Notes under the pieces: generated by a model
Seen by the model: the letters and a program-made list of their open reading frames with translations, nothing else
What the model was told of the DNA's origin: nothing
Database searches by the model: none
Translations under genes and position numbers: made by a program
Part shown: positions 42,017 through 51,303 of the stretch, piece after piece
How the letters are laid out: every line of letters starts with the position of its first letter
Numbering within the stretch: position 1 is the first letter of the stretch
From: Candidatus Dormiibacterota bacterium
GTDB lineage: Bacteria; Chloroflexota; Dormibacteria; Dormibacterales; Dormibacteraceae
Length of the DNA: 64,000 bases
NCBI GenBank assembly: GCA_024280995.1
Contig: JAMXLM010000023.1
Span: 62,001-126,000, forward strand
Reading direction: 5' to 3'

Positions 42017-42774
42017 ACGGGGGCATTCCTCCTGATCTCGTCCAGCGCCGACTCGACTCGCTTCGGGTCCGCGCCAAGCACACGAATGACCAACTCTTTG
42101 GTTTCGAAATTCGGATACGAACCGACCGACACGTCCGGGTAGGTCGTCTCGAGCTCGCGCATGAGCGGGTAGAAGCGCGCCTCGACTGCGAACATGAAGC
42201 GCAGCTCACGCACGGTCGCCGCGCTGCCGCCGTTCAGGAACTCCGGCTCGATCTCCTCGGTGAATATGCCCTTCATCTCCATCGGCACGCCGGGCAGCAC
42301 GAAGAGCCGTTTGCCTTTTGCCTCGTAGATCGCTCCAGGGGCCATGCCGCGTCGGTTTCGAAACACGTGCGCCGGGCCGTCAGGGATTCGCGCCATGCGA
42401 GCGTTTCCTTCGGTGGGCACAGGCGACTCGAGCAATCCCATCGCGTGCATGCGCTGCACCCGGCGCTCGATGCGAGCTCGAGTCTCCTCCCACACCACGA
42501 GCTCCTTGCCGAGCGCCTCAGCAAGAGCTGCAAAGGTGCGGTCGTCGGGAGTCGGGCCCAGGCCTCCGGTCATGAAGACATCGGTCACGTCGGGGTCTTC
42601 GAGCTCGAGGTGCACCTGGTCGACGATCTCGTGCGGCTTGTCCCGGATCTGCGTCACCCGCTTGAGCGGGTAGCCCAGCAGCCGGAGCCGCTCCGCCATC
42701 CAGTGCGAGTTGGTGTCGAGGGTGAATCCGCCGACCAGCTCGTCGCCGATCGCGACGATGCTGGAGGTTGGCAC
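42013..42774 (-). CDS. CinA/MoaB-like molybdopterin-binding domain protein
   Basis: 253 residues from GTG 42774. N-terminal MoCF domain: VAIGDELVGGFTLDTNSHWM, FMTGGLGPTPDDRTFAALAE and the VLPGVPMEMKGIF motif typical of CinA. The C-terminal half (FAVEARFYPLMRELETTYPD) corresponds to the CinA linker, but the deamidase domain is missing. TATATG lies 8 nt upstream without a Shine-Dalgarno. CinA proteins act in pyridine nucleotide recycling; this short form may bind a related nucleotide. Confidence 0.88.
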   Translation of the reverse strand: MPTSSIVAIGDELVGGFTLDTNSHWMAERLRLLGYPLKRVTQIRDKPHEIVDQVHLELEDPDVTDVFMTGGLGPTPDDRTFAALAEALGKELVVWEETRARIERRVQRMHAMGLLESPVPTEGNARMARIPDGPAHVFRNRRGMAPGAIYEAKGKRLFVLPGVPMEMKGIFTEEIEPEFLNGGSAATVRELRFMFAVEARFYPLMRELETTYPDVSVGSYPNFETKELVIRVLGADPKRVESALDEIRRNAPV

Positions 42775-42782
42775 CGGACGAG

Positions 42783-42790
42783 CATATAGA
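42783..42790. promoter_or_regulatory. divergent -10 region of the MoaB/CinA-like and acylphosphatase genes
   Basis: CATATAGA reads TATATG on the minus strand (8 nt before GTG 42774) and, on the plus strand, CATATA or TATAGA just before GTG 42793. Only 18 nt separate the two start codons, so both promoters share this AT patch. Confidence 0.45.
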
Positions 42791-42792
42791 GA

Positions 42793-43065
42793 GTGGAACG
42801 TCTGCATGCGGTCGTTCATGGCGACGTCCAGGGCGTGGGGTTCCGATACTTCGTTCAGCGCTCCGCTGCCCAGCTCGCGCTGAGCGGATGGGTGCGCAAC
42901 AACGACGACGGCACCGTCGAGCTGGTGGCGGAAGGAAGCCGGGACAAGCTCGAGGAGCTCAAGCGGGCGGTCGAGCAAGGACCCCGAATGGCCACCGTCT
43001 CACGCGTCGACGCCGACTGGTCGAGCGGCACGGGAACTCTCCACGGATTCGACCTCTCGTGGTGA
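42793..43065 (+). CDS. acylphosphatase
   Basis: 90 residues. Motif VHGDVQGVGFRYFVQ (phosphate loop and catalytic Arg) and GWVRNNDDGTVELVAEG (catalytic Asn). Hydrolyses carboxyl-phosphate bonds such as acetyl phosphate or 1,3-bisphosphoglycerate. GTG start, probably leaderless or with a very short leader. Confidence 0.95.
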   Translation: MERLHAVVHGDVQGVGFRYFVQRSAAQLALSGWVRNNDDGTVELVAEGSRDKLEELKRAVEQGPRMATVSRVDADWSSGTGTLHGFDLSW

Positions 43066-43131
43066 TCCGCAACTTCCTTTAACGTATGCGTCCGCAACTT
43101 CAGTAGACGGTCTCGCGGTAAGAGGGAGGAA

Positions 43132-45159
43132 ATGGACCCGAGTACAGCCTGGTTTGGCGTGGCCGGAGGACTGGCCGCGGTCGCTTTCGCGGTCTTTTTG
43201 ATCTTCATGGTGCTCCGGCAGCCGGCGGGCAACGACCGCATGCGGGAGATCGCCGGTGCGATCCAGGAAGGCGCCGCGGCCTACCTCAACCGCCAGTACA
43301 CGGTCATCGCGATCATCGGCGTGGTCATCGCCATCGTCATCGGCCTCTTCATCGGCTGGAAGACGGCCGGCCTGTACATCGTCGGTGCCGTGCTTTCGGC
43401 GGCCGCCGGCTACGTCGGCATGAACATCGCCGTGCGCGCCAACCTCCGCACGGCGGAAGCGGCGCGAGGCGGGTTGAACAAGGCTCTTCAAGTTGCGTTC
43501 CGCGGTGGCGCGGTCACCGGGTTCATGGTCGTCGGCCTTGGGCTGCTCGGCGTCTCGGCCGCCTATCTCGTCTTCAAGGACCCCGACGTGCTCGTCGGGC
43601 TGGCTTTCGGCGCGAGCCTCGTCTCTGTGTTCGCCCGCCTCGGCGGTGGCATCTACACCAAGGCAGCCGACGTCGGCGCCGACCTGGTCGGCAAGGTTGA
43701 GGCCGGGATTCCTGAAGACGACCCCCGCAACCCCGCGGTCATCGCCGACAACGTCGGCGACAACGTGGGCGATGACGCCGGCATGGCCGCCGACCTGTTC
43801 GAGACGTACGCCGTGACGATGATCGCGGCGATGCTCCTCGCCTCGCTGCTGTTCAAGAACCAGATCGGCTGGGTCGTCTACCCGCTGCTGCTTGGGGCTG
43901 TCAGCGTGGTGGGCTCGATCGTCGGAACGTTCTTCGTCCGCGTCTTCAACCCGCGCTGGATCATGGGCGCGTTGTACGCGGGCCTGCTCGTAGCCGTCGT
44001 GATCGCGGTCGTCGGCTTCTTCCTTGTGACGAACTACATGAAGAGCGGCGGTTATCTGTCCGGCTTCGACCATGACCCCATGAACCTCTTCTTCTGCGCG
44101 CTCGTGGGCGTGGTGGTCACCGTGCTGATCGTCGCCATCACCGAGTTCTTCACCGAGACTGCGTACTGGCCGGTGCACCTGATCGCGAAAGCCTCGGTCA
44201 CGGGCCACGCGACGAACATCATCGCGGGCCAGGCGATCGGCATGATGGCAACCGCGCTGCCGGTCGTCGTCATCGCCTCAGGCATCCTCATCAGCTATGG
44301 CCTTGGAGGCCTATTCGGAATCGCCATCGCCGCGGTGGCGATGCTCTCGATGACCGGAATCATCGTCGCGATCGACGCCTACGGCCCGATCACTGACAAC
44401 GCGGGGGGCATCGCCGAGATGGCGAAGCTGCCTCCGGAGGTGCGCGCGATCACCGACCCCCTCGACGCGGTGGGCAACACGACCAAGGCCGTGACGAAGG
44501 GCTACGCGATCGGCTCGGCCGGGCTGGCCGCGCTCGTGCTGTTCGCCTCCTACACGCAGGAGCTCGCGCGCGCCGGTCACCCGACGAAGTTCGAGCTGTC
44601 CGACCCGCTCGTCATCGCGGGCCTGTTCCTCGGAGGGATCCTTCCTTTCCTGTTCGGCTCGCTGGCGATGCTCGCCGTCGGCCGTGCGGGCGGCCTGGTC
44701 GTCGAGGAGGTGCGGCGCCAGTTCCGCGAGATCCCGGGCATCCTCGCCGGAACCGCGCGACCGGAGTACGGCACCGCGGTCCGCATCGTGACCGCCGCGG
44801 CGCAGCGGGAGATGATCCTGCCGGGAATCATCCCGGTGGTCGCCCCGATCGCGGTCGGCTTCCTCCTCGGACCGCGCGCGCTGGGCGGGATGCTGCTCGG
44901 CGCCATCGTCACCGGCCTGTTTCTGGCCATTCAGATGACGAGCGGCGGCGCGGCGTGGGACAACGCGAAGAAGTACATCGAGGAAGGCAATTACGGCGGC
45001 AAGGGCTCGGACGCGCACAAGGCGGCGGTCACCGGGGACACCGTGGGAGACCCGAACAAGGACACGGCCGGACCCGCCATCAACCCGATGATCAAGGTGG
45101 TCAACATCATCGCCATCCTGATCGCGGCCTCGGTCGCGGCGAACTACCTGATCCGCTAG
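43132..45159 (+). CDS. hppA: membrane-bound proton-pumping pyrophosphatase, K+-independent type
   Basis: 675 residues, about 16 membrane helices. It hydrolyses PPi and pumps protons out of the cytoplasm. Substrate-site motifs: [50 protein letters not shown], and near the C-terminus [15 protein letters not shown]. The K+-dependence motif reads GNTTKA with Lys at about residue 452, the residue known to define K+-independent H+-PPases. GAGGGAGGA lies just upstream of ATG 43132. Fits with the PPi-type PFK in this window. Confidence 0.97.
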   Translation: MDPSTAWFGVAGGLAAVAFAVFLIFMVLRQPAGNDRMREIAGAIQEGAAAYLNRQYTVIAIIGVVIAIVIGLFIGWKTAGLYIVGAVLSAAAGYVGMNIAVRANLRTAEAARGGLNKALQVAFRGGAVTGFMVVGLGLLGVSAAYLVFKDPDVLVGLAFGASLVSVFARLGGGIYTKAADVGADLVGKVEAGIPEDDPRNPAVIADNVGDNVGDDAGMAADLFETYAVTMIAAMLLASLLFKNQIGWVVYPLLLGAVSVVGSIVGTFFVRVFNPRWIMGALYAGLLVAVVIAVVGFFLVTNYMKSGGYLSGFDHDPMNLFFCALVGVVVTVLIVAITEFFTETAYWPVHLIAKASVTGHATNIIAGQAIGMMATALPVVVIASGILISYGLGGLFGIAIAAVAMLSMTGIIVAIDAYGPITDNAGGIAEMAKLPPEVRAITDPLDAVGNTTKAVTKGYAIGSAGLAALVLFASYTQELARAGHPTKFELSDPLVIAGLFLGGILPFLFGSLAMLAVGRAGGLVVEEVRRQFREIPGILAGTARPEYGTAVRIVTAAAQREMILPGIIPVVAPIAVGFLLGPRALGGMLLGAIVTGLFLAIQMTSGGAAWDNAKKYIEEGNYGGKGSDAHKAAVTGDTVGDPNKDTAGPAINPMIKVVNIIAILIAASVAANYLIR

Positions 45160-45169
45160 GGACGGGTAC

Positions 45170-45175
45170 TACACT
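45170..45175 (+). promoter_or_regulatory. -10 hexamer
   Basis: TACACT, 9 nt before GTG 45185; AAGGGG between could also serve as a weak Shine-Dalgarno. Confidence 0.35.
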
Positions 45176-45184
45176 CCAGAAGGG

Positions 45185-45514
45185 GTGGACGACTACCAGA
45201 AGGAGATCGCCGACCTCGAAACCCAGGTCGAGCAGCTGGTCGAGGCCGAAGGCGACGCCAAGACCATCGCCGAGCTGTCGATGCAGCTCGAGATCCTGAA
45301 GGCCATCTACGCGCGCGCCACCGACCTACACCGGCGCGGCGTCGACGACGAGGGCTTGCGCTACGGCCTCCGCATCCAGGGCTACGGAGACTGGACGCTC
45401 GAAAACGTATATGCCTTCGTCTACGAGCGCGCGGTCGAGCTCGAGCCGGCGGCGCACAGTACCTTCGTCGGTGGGATCCGTTCCGCCGACTTCGCGCTGA
45501 TGCTGAATTCGTAA
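45185..45514 (+). CDS. small helical protein, unknown
   Basis: 109 residues from GTG 45185. The first 45 residues are a likely coiled coil (YQKEIADLETQVEQLVEAEG, AKTIAELSMQLEILKAIY). The rest (DEGLRYGLRIQGYGDWTLEN and VELEPAAHSTFVGGIRSAD) is of unknown fold. It lies between the pyrophosphatase and an acyl-CoA ligase, 16 nt from the latter. No family recognised. Confidence 0.7.
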   Translation: MDDYQKEIADLETQVEQLVEAEGDAKTIAELSMQLEILKAIYARATDLHRRGVDDEGLRYGLRIQGYGDWTLENVYAFVYERAVELEPAAHSTFVGGIRSADFALMLNS

Positions 45515-45530
45515 GGGAGGAGGAAGGCTC

Positions 45531-47084
45531 ATGGAGACTCCGCTGACGCCACTCGAGTTCGCTCGCCGGACCCGCAAGCTGTACGGAGACCGCGTGGGAG
45601 TCGTCGACGGCGATCTCGGTCTGACCTACGAGCAGTTCTTCGACCGGTGCGACAGGTGGTCGTCGGCGCTCCAGGGGATGGGGGTGAGGAAAGGCGATCG
45701 TGTCGCTTACATCGCGCCCAACACGCACCAGCAGCTCGAGTCGTTCTATGCGGTTCCTCAGATCGGCGCCGTGCTGGTGCCGATCAACTTCCGGCTGACG
45801 GCGGAGGACTTCGTCTACATCGCCAACCACTCCGGGGCCTCCGTGCTGTGCGTGCATCCGGATTACGTGGGCGCAATCGAAGGCGTTCGTTCCCAGCTCG
45901 AGACGGTCAAGCACGTCGTCGTCCTCGGCGACGAGTACGAGGCCGCGCTGTCACGCGCCAAGCCGGCGTTCCAGCGACCCGAGATCGACGAGAACGACCT
46001 GCTCGCCCTCAACTACACGAGCGGCACGACCGCCAAGCCGAAGGGCGTGATGATCACCCACCGCAACGCGTGGATGAACGTGATGGACACGCTGGTGCAC
46101 TTCCACATCACCGTGGACGACGTCTACCTGTGGACCCTGCCGATGTTCCACGCCAACGGCTGGACGTTCGTGTGGATCATCACGGCGGTCGGTGGGCGGC
46201 ACATCTGCCTCCCGAAGGTCGAGCCCGCCCGGGTGTTCGACCTGATCCGCAGTGAGAAGGTCGGCTGGCTCTGCGCCGCGCCGACCGTGCTGATATCGCT
46301 GGCGAACGCGCCCGCCGACGTGCGAGGCGACGTTCCCAGGGGAGTCCACGTCGTCACCGCTGGGGCGCCGCCCGCCGCGGCGACGATCGAACGCCTGGAG
46401 GGCGAATTCGGGTGGGAGGTGACGCAGGTCTACGGCCTGACCGAGACCTCGCCTTTCCTGACGATCTGTGAGCCGCGGCCCGAGCACAGGTCGCTGTCCG
46501 CGTCCGAGCTCGCGGTGATCAAGGCGCGGACGGGCGTGGAGATGATCGGAGCGGGCGAGCTGCGCGTGGTCGACGAAAACGGCGCGGACGTTCCGGCCGA
46601 CGGCCAGACCCTCGGCGAGATCGTCCATCGGGGCAACGTCATCCTCAAGGGCTACTACAACGACCCGGAGGCAACCGAGAAGGTGATGGGCGACGGCTGG
46701 TTCCACACCGGCGACGCCGCCGTGGTCCACCCCGACGGCTACGTCGAGATCCGCGACCGGATCAAGGACGTGATCATCAGCGGCGGCGAGAACATCTCCT
46801 CCATCGAGGTCGAGGGCGTGCTGCTTCGCCACCCCGCGGTCCAGGAGGCCGCGATCGTCGGCCTGCCGCATGAGAAGTGGGGCGAGGCGCCGTTCGCGTA
46901 CGTGGTCTTGAAGCCCGGCGCGACGGCGACCGAGGCGGAGCTGATCGCTTTCACCCGCGAACGGCTGGCCCACTTCAAGGCACCGCACGGCGTGACCTTC
47001 GTTGCCGAGCTGCCGAAGACGGCGACCGGCAAGATCCAGAAGTTCGTCCTGAGGAAGGGCGCCGCCGCGATCGTCAGGCAGTAG
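45531..47084 (+). CDS. acyl-CoA synthetase (AMP-forming, FadD-like)
   Basis: 517 residues. P-loop LNYTSGTTAKPKGVMITHRN, VYGLTETSPF, GWFHTGDAAVVHPDGY and the C-terminal catalytic Lys in LPKTATGKIQK. Activates a fatty or other carboxylic acid to its CoA ester; its GVMITHRNAWMNVMD segment suits medium/long-chain members. Good AGGGAGGAGG precedes ATG 45531. Confidence 0.95.
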   Translation: METPLTPLEFARRTRKLYGDRVGVVDGDLGLTYEQFFDRCDRWSSALQGMGVRKGDRVAYIAPNTHQQLESFYAVPQIGAVLVPINFRLTAEDFVYIANHSGASVLCVHPDYVGAIEGVRSQLETVKHVVVLGDEYEAALSRAKPAFQRPEIDENDLLALNYTSGTTAKPKGVMITHRNAWMNVMDTLVHFHITVDDVYLWTLPMFHANGWTFVWIITAVGGRHICLPKVEPARVFDLIRSEKVGWLCAAPTVLISLANAPADVRGDVPRGVHVVTAGAPPAAATIERLEGEFGWEVTQVYGLTETSPFLTICEPRPEHRSLSASELAVIKARTGVEMIGAGELRVVDENGADVPADGQTLGEIVHRGNVILKGYYNDPEATEKVMGDGWFHTGDAAVVHPDGYVEIRDRIKDVIISGGENISSIEVEGVLLRHPAVQEAAIVGLPHEKWGEAPFAYVVLKPGATATEAELIAFTRERLAHFKAPHGVTFVAELPKTATGKIQKFVLRKGAAAIVRQ

Positions 47085-47098
47085 AGCCCTCGAGTCGC

Positions 47099-47503
47099 CT
47101 AGTAGCCGTCCCTGCCAGTGACCAGCTGCGCGACTCCGAGCAGAATGACCAACCCTGCAAGGCCCCAGGAGAATGCAGCGCCTGCGAGATAGGACGCACG
47201 CACAAACGTTGACCGCCCGGCACGGCCAAACAGTGGGCTCACGCTCGTGTTCATGCTGTAAATGAGTTCGACAGTCAGGACCATCGCGCCACCTAAACCC
47301 AGCGTCGTTGCGGCGTAGTTCCTCCCCAGCAGGAGGCCGACTCCAGCCAATATCCAAGCGACAACCGCGACGGCGGCTTCTATCACCCAACGCCGCTGTG
47401 CAGGCCCCAACCGTTCGAACCAACTCTGGCTAGTAGCTGCCCGACGACGATGCGGTGAATCTGAGCTCCTCGCTTCGGGTTCTGCGAAGTCCGGCGGCTC
47501 CAT
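47099..47503 (-). CDS. small three-helix membrane protein, unknown
   Basis: 134 residues. A charged N-terminus (DFAEPEARSSDSPHRRRA) precedes three hydrophobic segments (AAVAVVAWILAGVGLLLG, TTLGLGGAMVLTVELIYS, AGAAFSWGLAGLVILLGVAQ). TAAAGT lies 8 nt before ATG 47503 on the minus strand and there is no Shine-Dalgarno. No family recognised. Confidence 0.7.
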   Translation of the reverse strand: MEPPDFAEPEARSSDSPHRRRAATSQSWFERLGPAQRRWVIEAAVAVVAWILAGVGLLLGRNYAATTLGLGGAMVLTVELIYSMNTSVSPLFGRAGRSTFVRASYLAGAAFSWGLAGLVILLGVAQLVTGRDGY

Positions 47504-47511
47504 CAAAGATG

Positions 47512-47517
47512 ACTTTA
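47512..47517 (-). promoter_or_regulatory. -10 hexamer, leaderless
   Basis: TAAAGT on the minus strand, 8 nt before ATG 47503. It overlaps the ancestral stop region of the HNH gene. Confidence 0.5.
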
Positions 47518-47601
47518 GTCTGGTCCTCGCGGCAGCCCGAACGTGACCGTCGGGGCGATGGTCACGATCTGATCTTCAGTCCTGACCAGCTGCCAGCCAC
47601 C

Positions 47602-48603
47602 CTAATGGACCATCCGATGGTGGCGCTTGCACAGCAGGACCATGTTTTCGAGGTTGGTTGCCCCGCCGTCCACCCAATGGACGACGTGATGTCCGTCGCA
47701 AAACGAAGCGGTTCTCTCGCAACCCGGCCACTGGCAGTGCCCGTCGCGAATCTTGAGCGCGCTGCGCAGTCCGGCGGACACAACTCGCTTCGACCGACCG
47801 AGGTCGATCGCTACCGAGTCCTGGCTCAGCAAGACACGCGCGACGCTGCAGTCGCATGCGATCCGCTGCACGGAGGCGGCGGAGATGGGCAGCGAGAACT
47901 CCATCTCGCCGGCCGCGGCACCGACGAGGCCCCGCAGCGTCTCGACCGTCGCGGTGACCTGCAGATTGACGGTGCGGTTGCCCGTGACCTTCTCATAGAA
48001 GGCGTCCGCCATCCGCTGATCGCGAGTTCGATCGTCGTGAGCCCCTGAGGGCCTCGCGAGAGGCTCGAGAGCCTGGCGTACTTCCGCGCCACTGATCGGG
48101 TCCAGGACGCCGCTCAGCAGCAGGCTTCCATCCTCCGCTGTGCTCAGGTGCAGGCTTCGGCCCTCGGCCACATGCTCCTGCTCTTCCTTGTAGGCCGTTG
48201 CGTCGATCGAGTGCCGGTAGTGAAGGCACTTGTAGTGGAACCTGCCCGGCGAGCTCTCGAGTGCGACCGGCAGCAGCCCCGCCTCATCGAATCGCCGGCC
48301 CACCGCCTGCGCGGTCCGCGCCATTGCCACTACGTGGGCGAAACCCAGCCGGCCCGCACCCATCTCTCTGATCGTCTCTGTGAGTACAGCCTTTCCGACC
48401 GCGACGTAGTTCGCCGCCACAGAGCTGGTGACCTTGCAGTTGAAGCGGATCCAGTCGATCGCGCTGGCGAAGCCTTCGTCGTCCCACTCATCGCCCGCGG
48501 CGAATTGCGCGGCCAGGCGAGATTGCTTGAGCTGGAGCGCGTCGATCTCCCTCTGGGTGGATATCAGCTCCTCCTGGAGGTCGGCGAGAGCCATCGCGAA
48601 CAT
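47602..48603 (-). pseudogene. DUF222/HNH endonuclease-like protein, C-terminus cut by a nonsense codon
   Basis: 333 residues from ATG 48603. N-terminal DUF222 (13E12-repeat-type) region and C-terminal HNH motif ALKIRDGHCQWPGCERTASF with CDGHHVVHWVDGG and VLLCKRHHRMVH. Translation stops at TAG (47602-47604), but the same frame continues for 28 codons (GGWQLVRTEDQIVTIAPTVT and on) to TAA at 47515. GGWQL straight after HHRMVH is the normal family continuation with Glu at the stop position, so a single GAG-to-TAG change is likely. The HNH residues are all upstream, so the product may still work. Confidence 0.8.
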
Positions 48604-48609
48604 GAACAA

Positions 48610-48638
48610 ATGATACGAAAAAACGTTCTATAATACAA
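48610..48638 (-). promoter_or_regulatory. near-consensus promoter of the HNH gene
   Basis: Minus strand: TTGTAT (-35), 17-nt spacer, TATCAT (-10), then 6 nt and ATG 48603, with no Shine-Dalgarno. The same AT-rich patch holds TATAAT on the plus strand (48629-48634), which may drive the ligase gene at 48731 with a leader of about 90 nt. Confidence 0.7.
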
Positions 48639-48730
48639 GAGCTCAATACATAAATTCATATTCCAACCAGCGTCGCCCTGAGCAACCAGAGCCCGGTCAC
48701 CACGCCCTCTTCACAGAAACGTTCTGCTAC

Positions 48731-50245
48731 GTGCAAAGATTTCGGGCAGTGGATCTACCGGACCAGTACAACGTCGGTGCGGATCTTCTGGAGCGGAACC
48801 TCCCCGACCGCGCGAACAAGGTCGCGATCCACTCCGCCAACGCCGACGTCACGTACGGCGACCTCTTCAAGCTCGCAAACGGCGCCGCCCGCCGCCTCCT
48901 CGACCTCGGCGTCAGGCGCGAAGAGCGTGTCCTCATCTGCGGCTTCGACACCCCCGGCTGGGTCGCCTCGTTCCTGGGCGCGATCCGGATCGGCGCCATC
49001 CCCGTTCCCGTGAACCCCGTTCTACAGCGCACCGACGACTACACGCACTTCGTCGACGACTCGCTGGCCCGGGTCGTCATCGTGGACGCAGCGAGCGAGG
49101 AGAAGCTCAAGCCGATCGCCGCCGAGCTTCTGCGCGGCGACCAGATCGAGCCAGGGGACGAGATCGAACCCGCGCCGACCCGCAAGGACGACATGGCCTT
49201 CTGGCTTTACAGCTCGGGCAGCACGGGCAAGCCGAAGGCCGTGGTCCACCTCCAGCACGACATCCCGTACACGTGTGAGACGTACGCCGTCCAGGTGCTG
49301 GGCATCACGGAGGCCGACACGACCTTCTCCACCACCGGGCTCTTCCACGCCTACGGCTTCGGCAATAACCTCACGTTTCCCTACTGGGTGGGCGCCTCGA
49401 CCGTCCTGCACGCGGGGCGGCATACGCCGCAAACCGTCCTCGACACCATCGAGCATCACAAGCCCACGCTCTTCTTCTCGGCGCCCACGCTCTACAACGC
49501 GCTTCTCAACTTCGAAGGCGCGAAGTCCCGGGACCTCTCGAGCATCCGGCACTGCGTCGCCGCTGCCGAGGCCCTCCCGGCCGAGGTCTGGCGCCGCTGG
49601 AAAGAAGCCTTCGGACTGACCATCCTCGACGGCGTCGGCTCGACCGAGATGCTGCACATCTACTGCTCGAACCGCCTGGACGAGGTCAGGCCGGGCAGCA
49701 GCGGCAAGCCGGTCCCCGGCTACGAGCTGAAGATCCTCGACGAGGACGGCACGCCGGTGAAGCATGGCGAGGCCGGCGACATGTACGTCAAGGGCGACAG
49801 CGCGCTCGCGCTGTACTGGGCGCAGCACGAGAAGACCAAGGCCAGCATCCTCGGCGAGTGGTTCTTCACCGGTGATCGCTATCGCGTCGACGAAGAGGGC
49901 TTCTACTGGTACGAGGGCCGAAGCGACGACATGATCAAGGTCAGCGGGCTTTGGGTCTCGCCGATCGAGATCGAGTCCGCCCTGCTCGAGCATCCCTCGG
50001 TCGCGGAGAGCGCGGTCGTCGGCGTCGAGGTGGACGGCTTCACCAAGATCAAGGCGTTCGTGATCGCCAGGCCTTTGACCGAGACCGACGAGACGCTGGT
50101 CATCGAGCTGCAGGAGCACTGCAAGACTCGGCTGCAGCGCTATCAGTACCCTCACATGATCGAATTCGTGACCGAGCTGCCCAAGACTGTGACCGGCAAG
50201 ATCCAGCGCTACAAATTGCGCGAGAAGGAAGCCGCACCTGTCTGA
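48731..50245 (+). CDS. benzoate-CoA-ligase-family protein
   Basis: 504 residues. Opens with VDLPDQYNVGADLLERN, typical of the benzoate/4-hydroxybenzoate-CoA ligase group. P-loop YSSGSTGKPKAVVHLQHD, GVGSTEMLHIYCSN, GEWFFTGDRYRVDEEGF, hinge SDDMIKVSGLWVSP, and catalytic Lys in LPKTVTGKIQRYKL. Predicted to activate an aromatic or short/branched acid. It begins with GTG and is 7 nt from the leuB-like gene, suggesting one operon. Confidence 0.9.
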   Translation: MQRFRAVDLPDQYNVGADLLERNLPDRANKVAIHSANADVTYGDLFKLANGAARRLLDLGVRREERVLICGFDTPGWVASFLGAIRIGAIPVPVNPVLQRTDDYTHFVDDSLARVVIVDAASEEKLKPIAAELLRGDQIEPGDEIEPAPTRKDDMAFWLYSSGSTGKPKAVVHLQHDIPYTCETYAVQVLGITEADTTFSTTGLFHAYGFGNNLTFPYWVGASTVLHAGRHTPQTVLDTIEHHKPTLFFSAPTLYNALLNFEGAKSRDLSSIRHCVAAAEALPAEVWRRWKEAFGLTILDGVGSTEMLHIYCSNRLDEVRPGSSGKPVPGYELKILDEDGTPVKHGEAGDMYVKGDSALALYWAQHEKTKASILGEWFFTGDRYRVDEEGFYWYEGRSDDMIKVSGLWVSPIEIESALLEHPSVAESAVVGVEVDGFTKIKAFVIARPLTETDETLVIELQEHCKTRLQRYQYPHMIEFVTELPKTVTGKIQRYKLREKEAAPV

Positions 50246-50252
50246 GCAATTA

Positions 50253-51299
50253 GTGCGCCCTGCGCGCGCCCGGCGCCACATCGCGGTCCTCCCTTGTGAC
50301 GGCGCGGGCAAGGAGGTCGTACCCGAGGCGGTCAAGGTCATGAAGGCTGCGGGGGCCGACTACGACTTCCAGGAATACGACGTCAACGCCGACCAGTACA
50401 TGCGCACCGGCGAGCCGATCCCGGCCCAGATCTGGAGCGACCTGGAGAAGGCCGACTCGATCCTCTTCGGCGCAGTCGGCGACCCACGCGTCAACGACGC
50501 GGCCTACCTCGCCGGCGTTCTTCTTCGGCTGCGCTTCGAGCTCGACCTGTACGTCAACCTGCGCCCGGCGAAGCTCTACGACGACCGCCTGTCGCCGCTG
50601 CGCAAGGAGGAAAGGCGAAAGATCGATCTCCTGATCCTCCGCGAGAACACCGAAGGCCTGTACGTCGGCATGGGCGGGCGGTTCAAGAAGGGCACAGAGG
50701 AGGAGGTTGCGATCCAGGAGGACGTCAACACCTACCTCGGCGTCACGCGGATCATCGATTACGCATTCAAGGTGGCCGAGCGCGAGGTGGTGATGGTCGA
50801 CAAGTCCAACGCCATGACCTACGCCGGCGCGCTGTGGCAGGAGAGGTGGAAGGAGGTCGCTCGGCGCTACCCGCATATCAAGACGCGACATCTATACGTG
50901 GACGCCGCGGCGATGCAGCTCGTCCGCGACCCGACGCAGTTCGAGGTGATCGTCACCGGCAACCTTTTCGGCGACATCCTCTCCGACCTGACCGCGGAGC
51001 TGATCGGAGGCATGGGCATCGCGCCCTCCGGCAACGTCAACCCCGAGACCAAGCGCGGCCTGTTCGAGCCCGTGCACGGCACCGCGCCGGACATCGCCGG
51101 CAAGGGGCTGGTCAACCCGATCGGGGCGATTTTGAGCGCCTCTATGATGGTTAGACATCTGGGCCAACAAGAGATGGCGAGCGCGATCGAGGGTGCGGTC
51201 GAATCGGCTCTCCGCGCGGGCGAGTGCACGCGCGACCTCGGCGGCAGCCTCTCGACCAGCGAAGTCGGTGACGCCGTAGCGAAGAGGTTGAGGGACTAA
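50253..51299 (+). CDS. isopropylmalate/isocitrate dehydrogenase family protein (LeuB-like)
   Basis: 348 residues. Decarboxylating dehydrogenase with AVLPCDGAGKEVVPEAV, LRLRFELDLYVNLRPAKLY, ILRENTEGLYVGMGG, DKSNAMTYAGALW and GDILSDLTAELIGGMGIAPS. The RENTEGLY loop is nearer to isocitrate/homoisocitrate-type enzymes than to classical LeuB (RELTGG-Y), while GGRFKKGTEEEVAIQEDVNT resembles actinobacterial LeuB. Substrate therefore uncertain: 3-isopropylmalate, methylmalate or a homologue. The aconitase-like genes follow in the same direction. Confidence 0.88.
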   Translation: MRPARARRHIAVLPCDGAGKEVVPEAVKVMKAAGADYDFQEYDVNADQYMRTGEPIPAQIWSDLEKADSILFGAVGDPRVNDAAYLAGVLLRLRFELDLYVNLRPAKLYDDRLSPLRKEERRKIDLLILRENTEGLYVGMGGRFKKGTEEEVAIQEDVNTYLGVTRIIDYAFKVAEREVVMVDKSNAMTYAGALWQERWKEVARRYPHIKTRHLYVDAAAMQLVRDPTQFEVIVTGNLFGDILSDLTAELIGGMGIAPSGNVNPETKRGLFEPVHGTAPDIAGKGLVNPIGAILSASMMVRHLGQQEMASAIEGAVESALRAGECTRDLGGSLSTSEVGDAVAKRLRD

Positions 51300-51303
51300 G
51301 CCA

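Noticed and set aside
47602-47604. TAG recoding (readthrough or an alternative amino acid)
   Set aside because: TAG ends many intact genes in this window (for example 6 nt after a conserved C-terminus at 38485), so it works as a stop.
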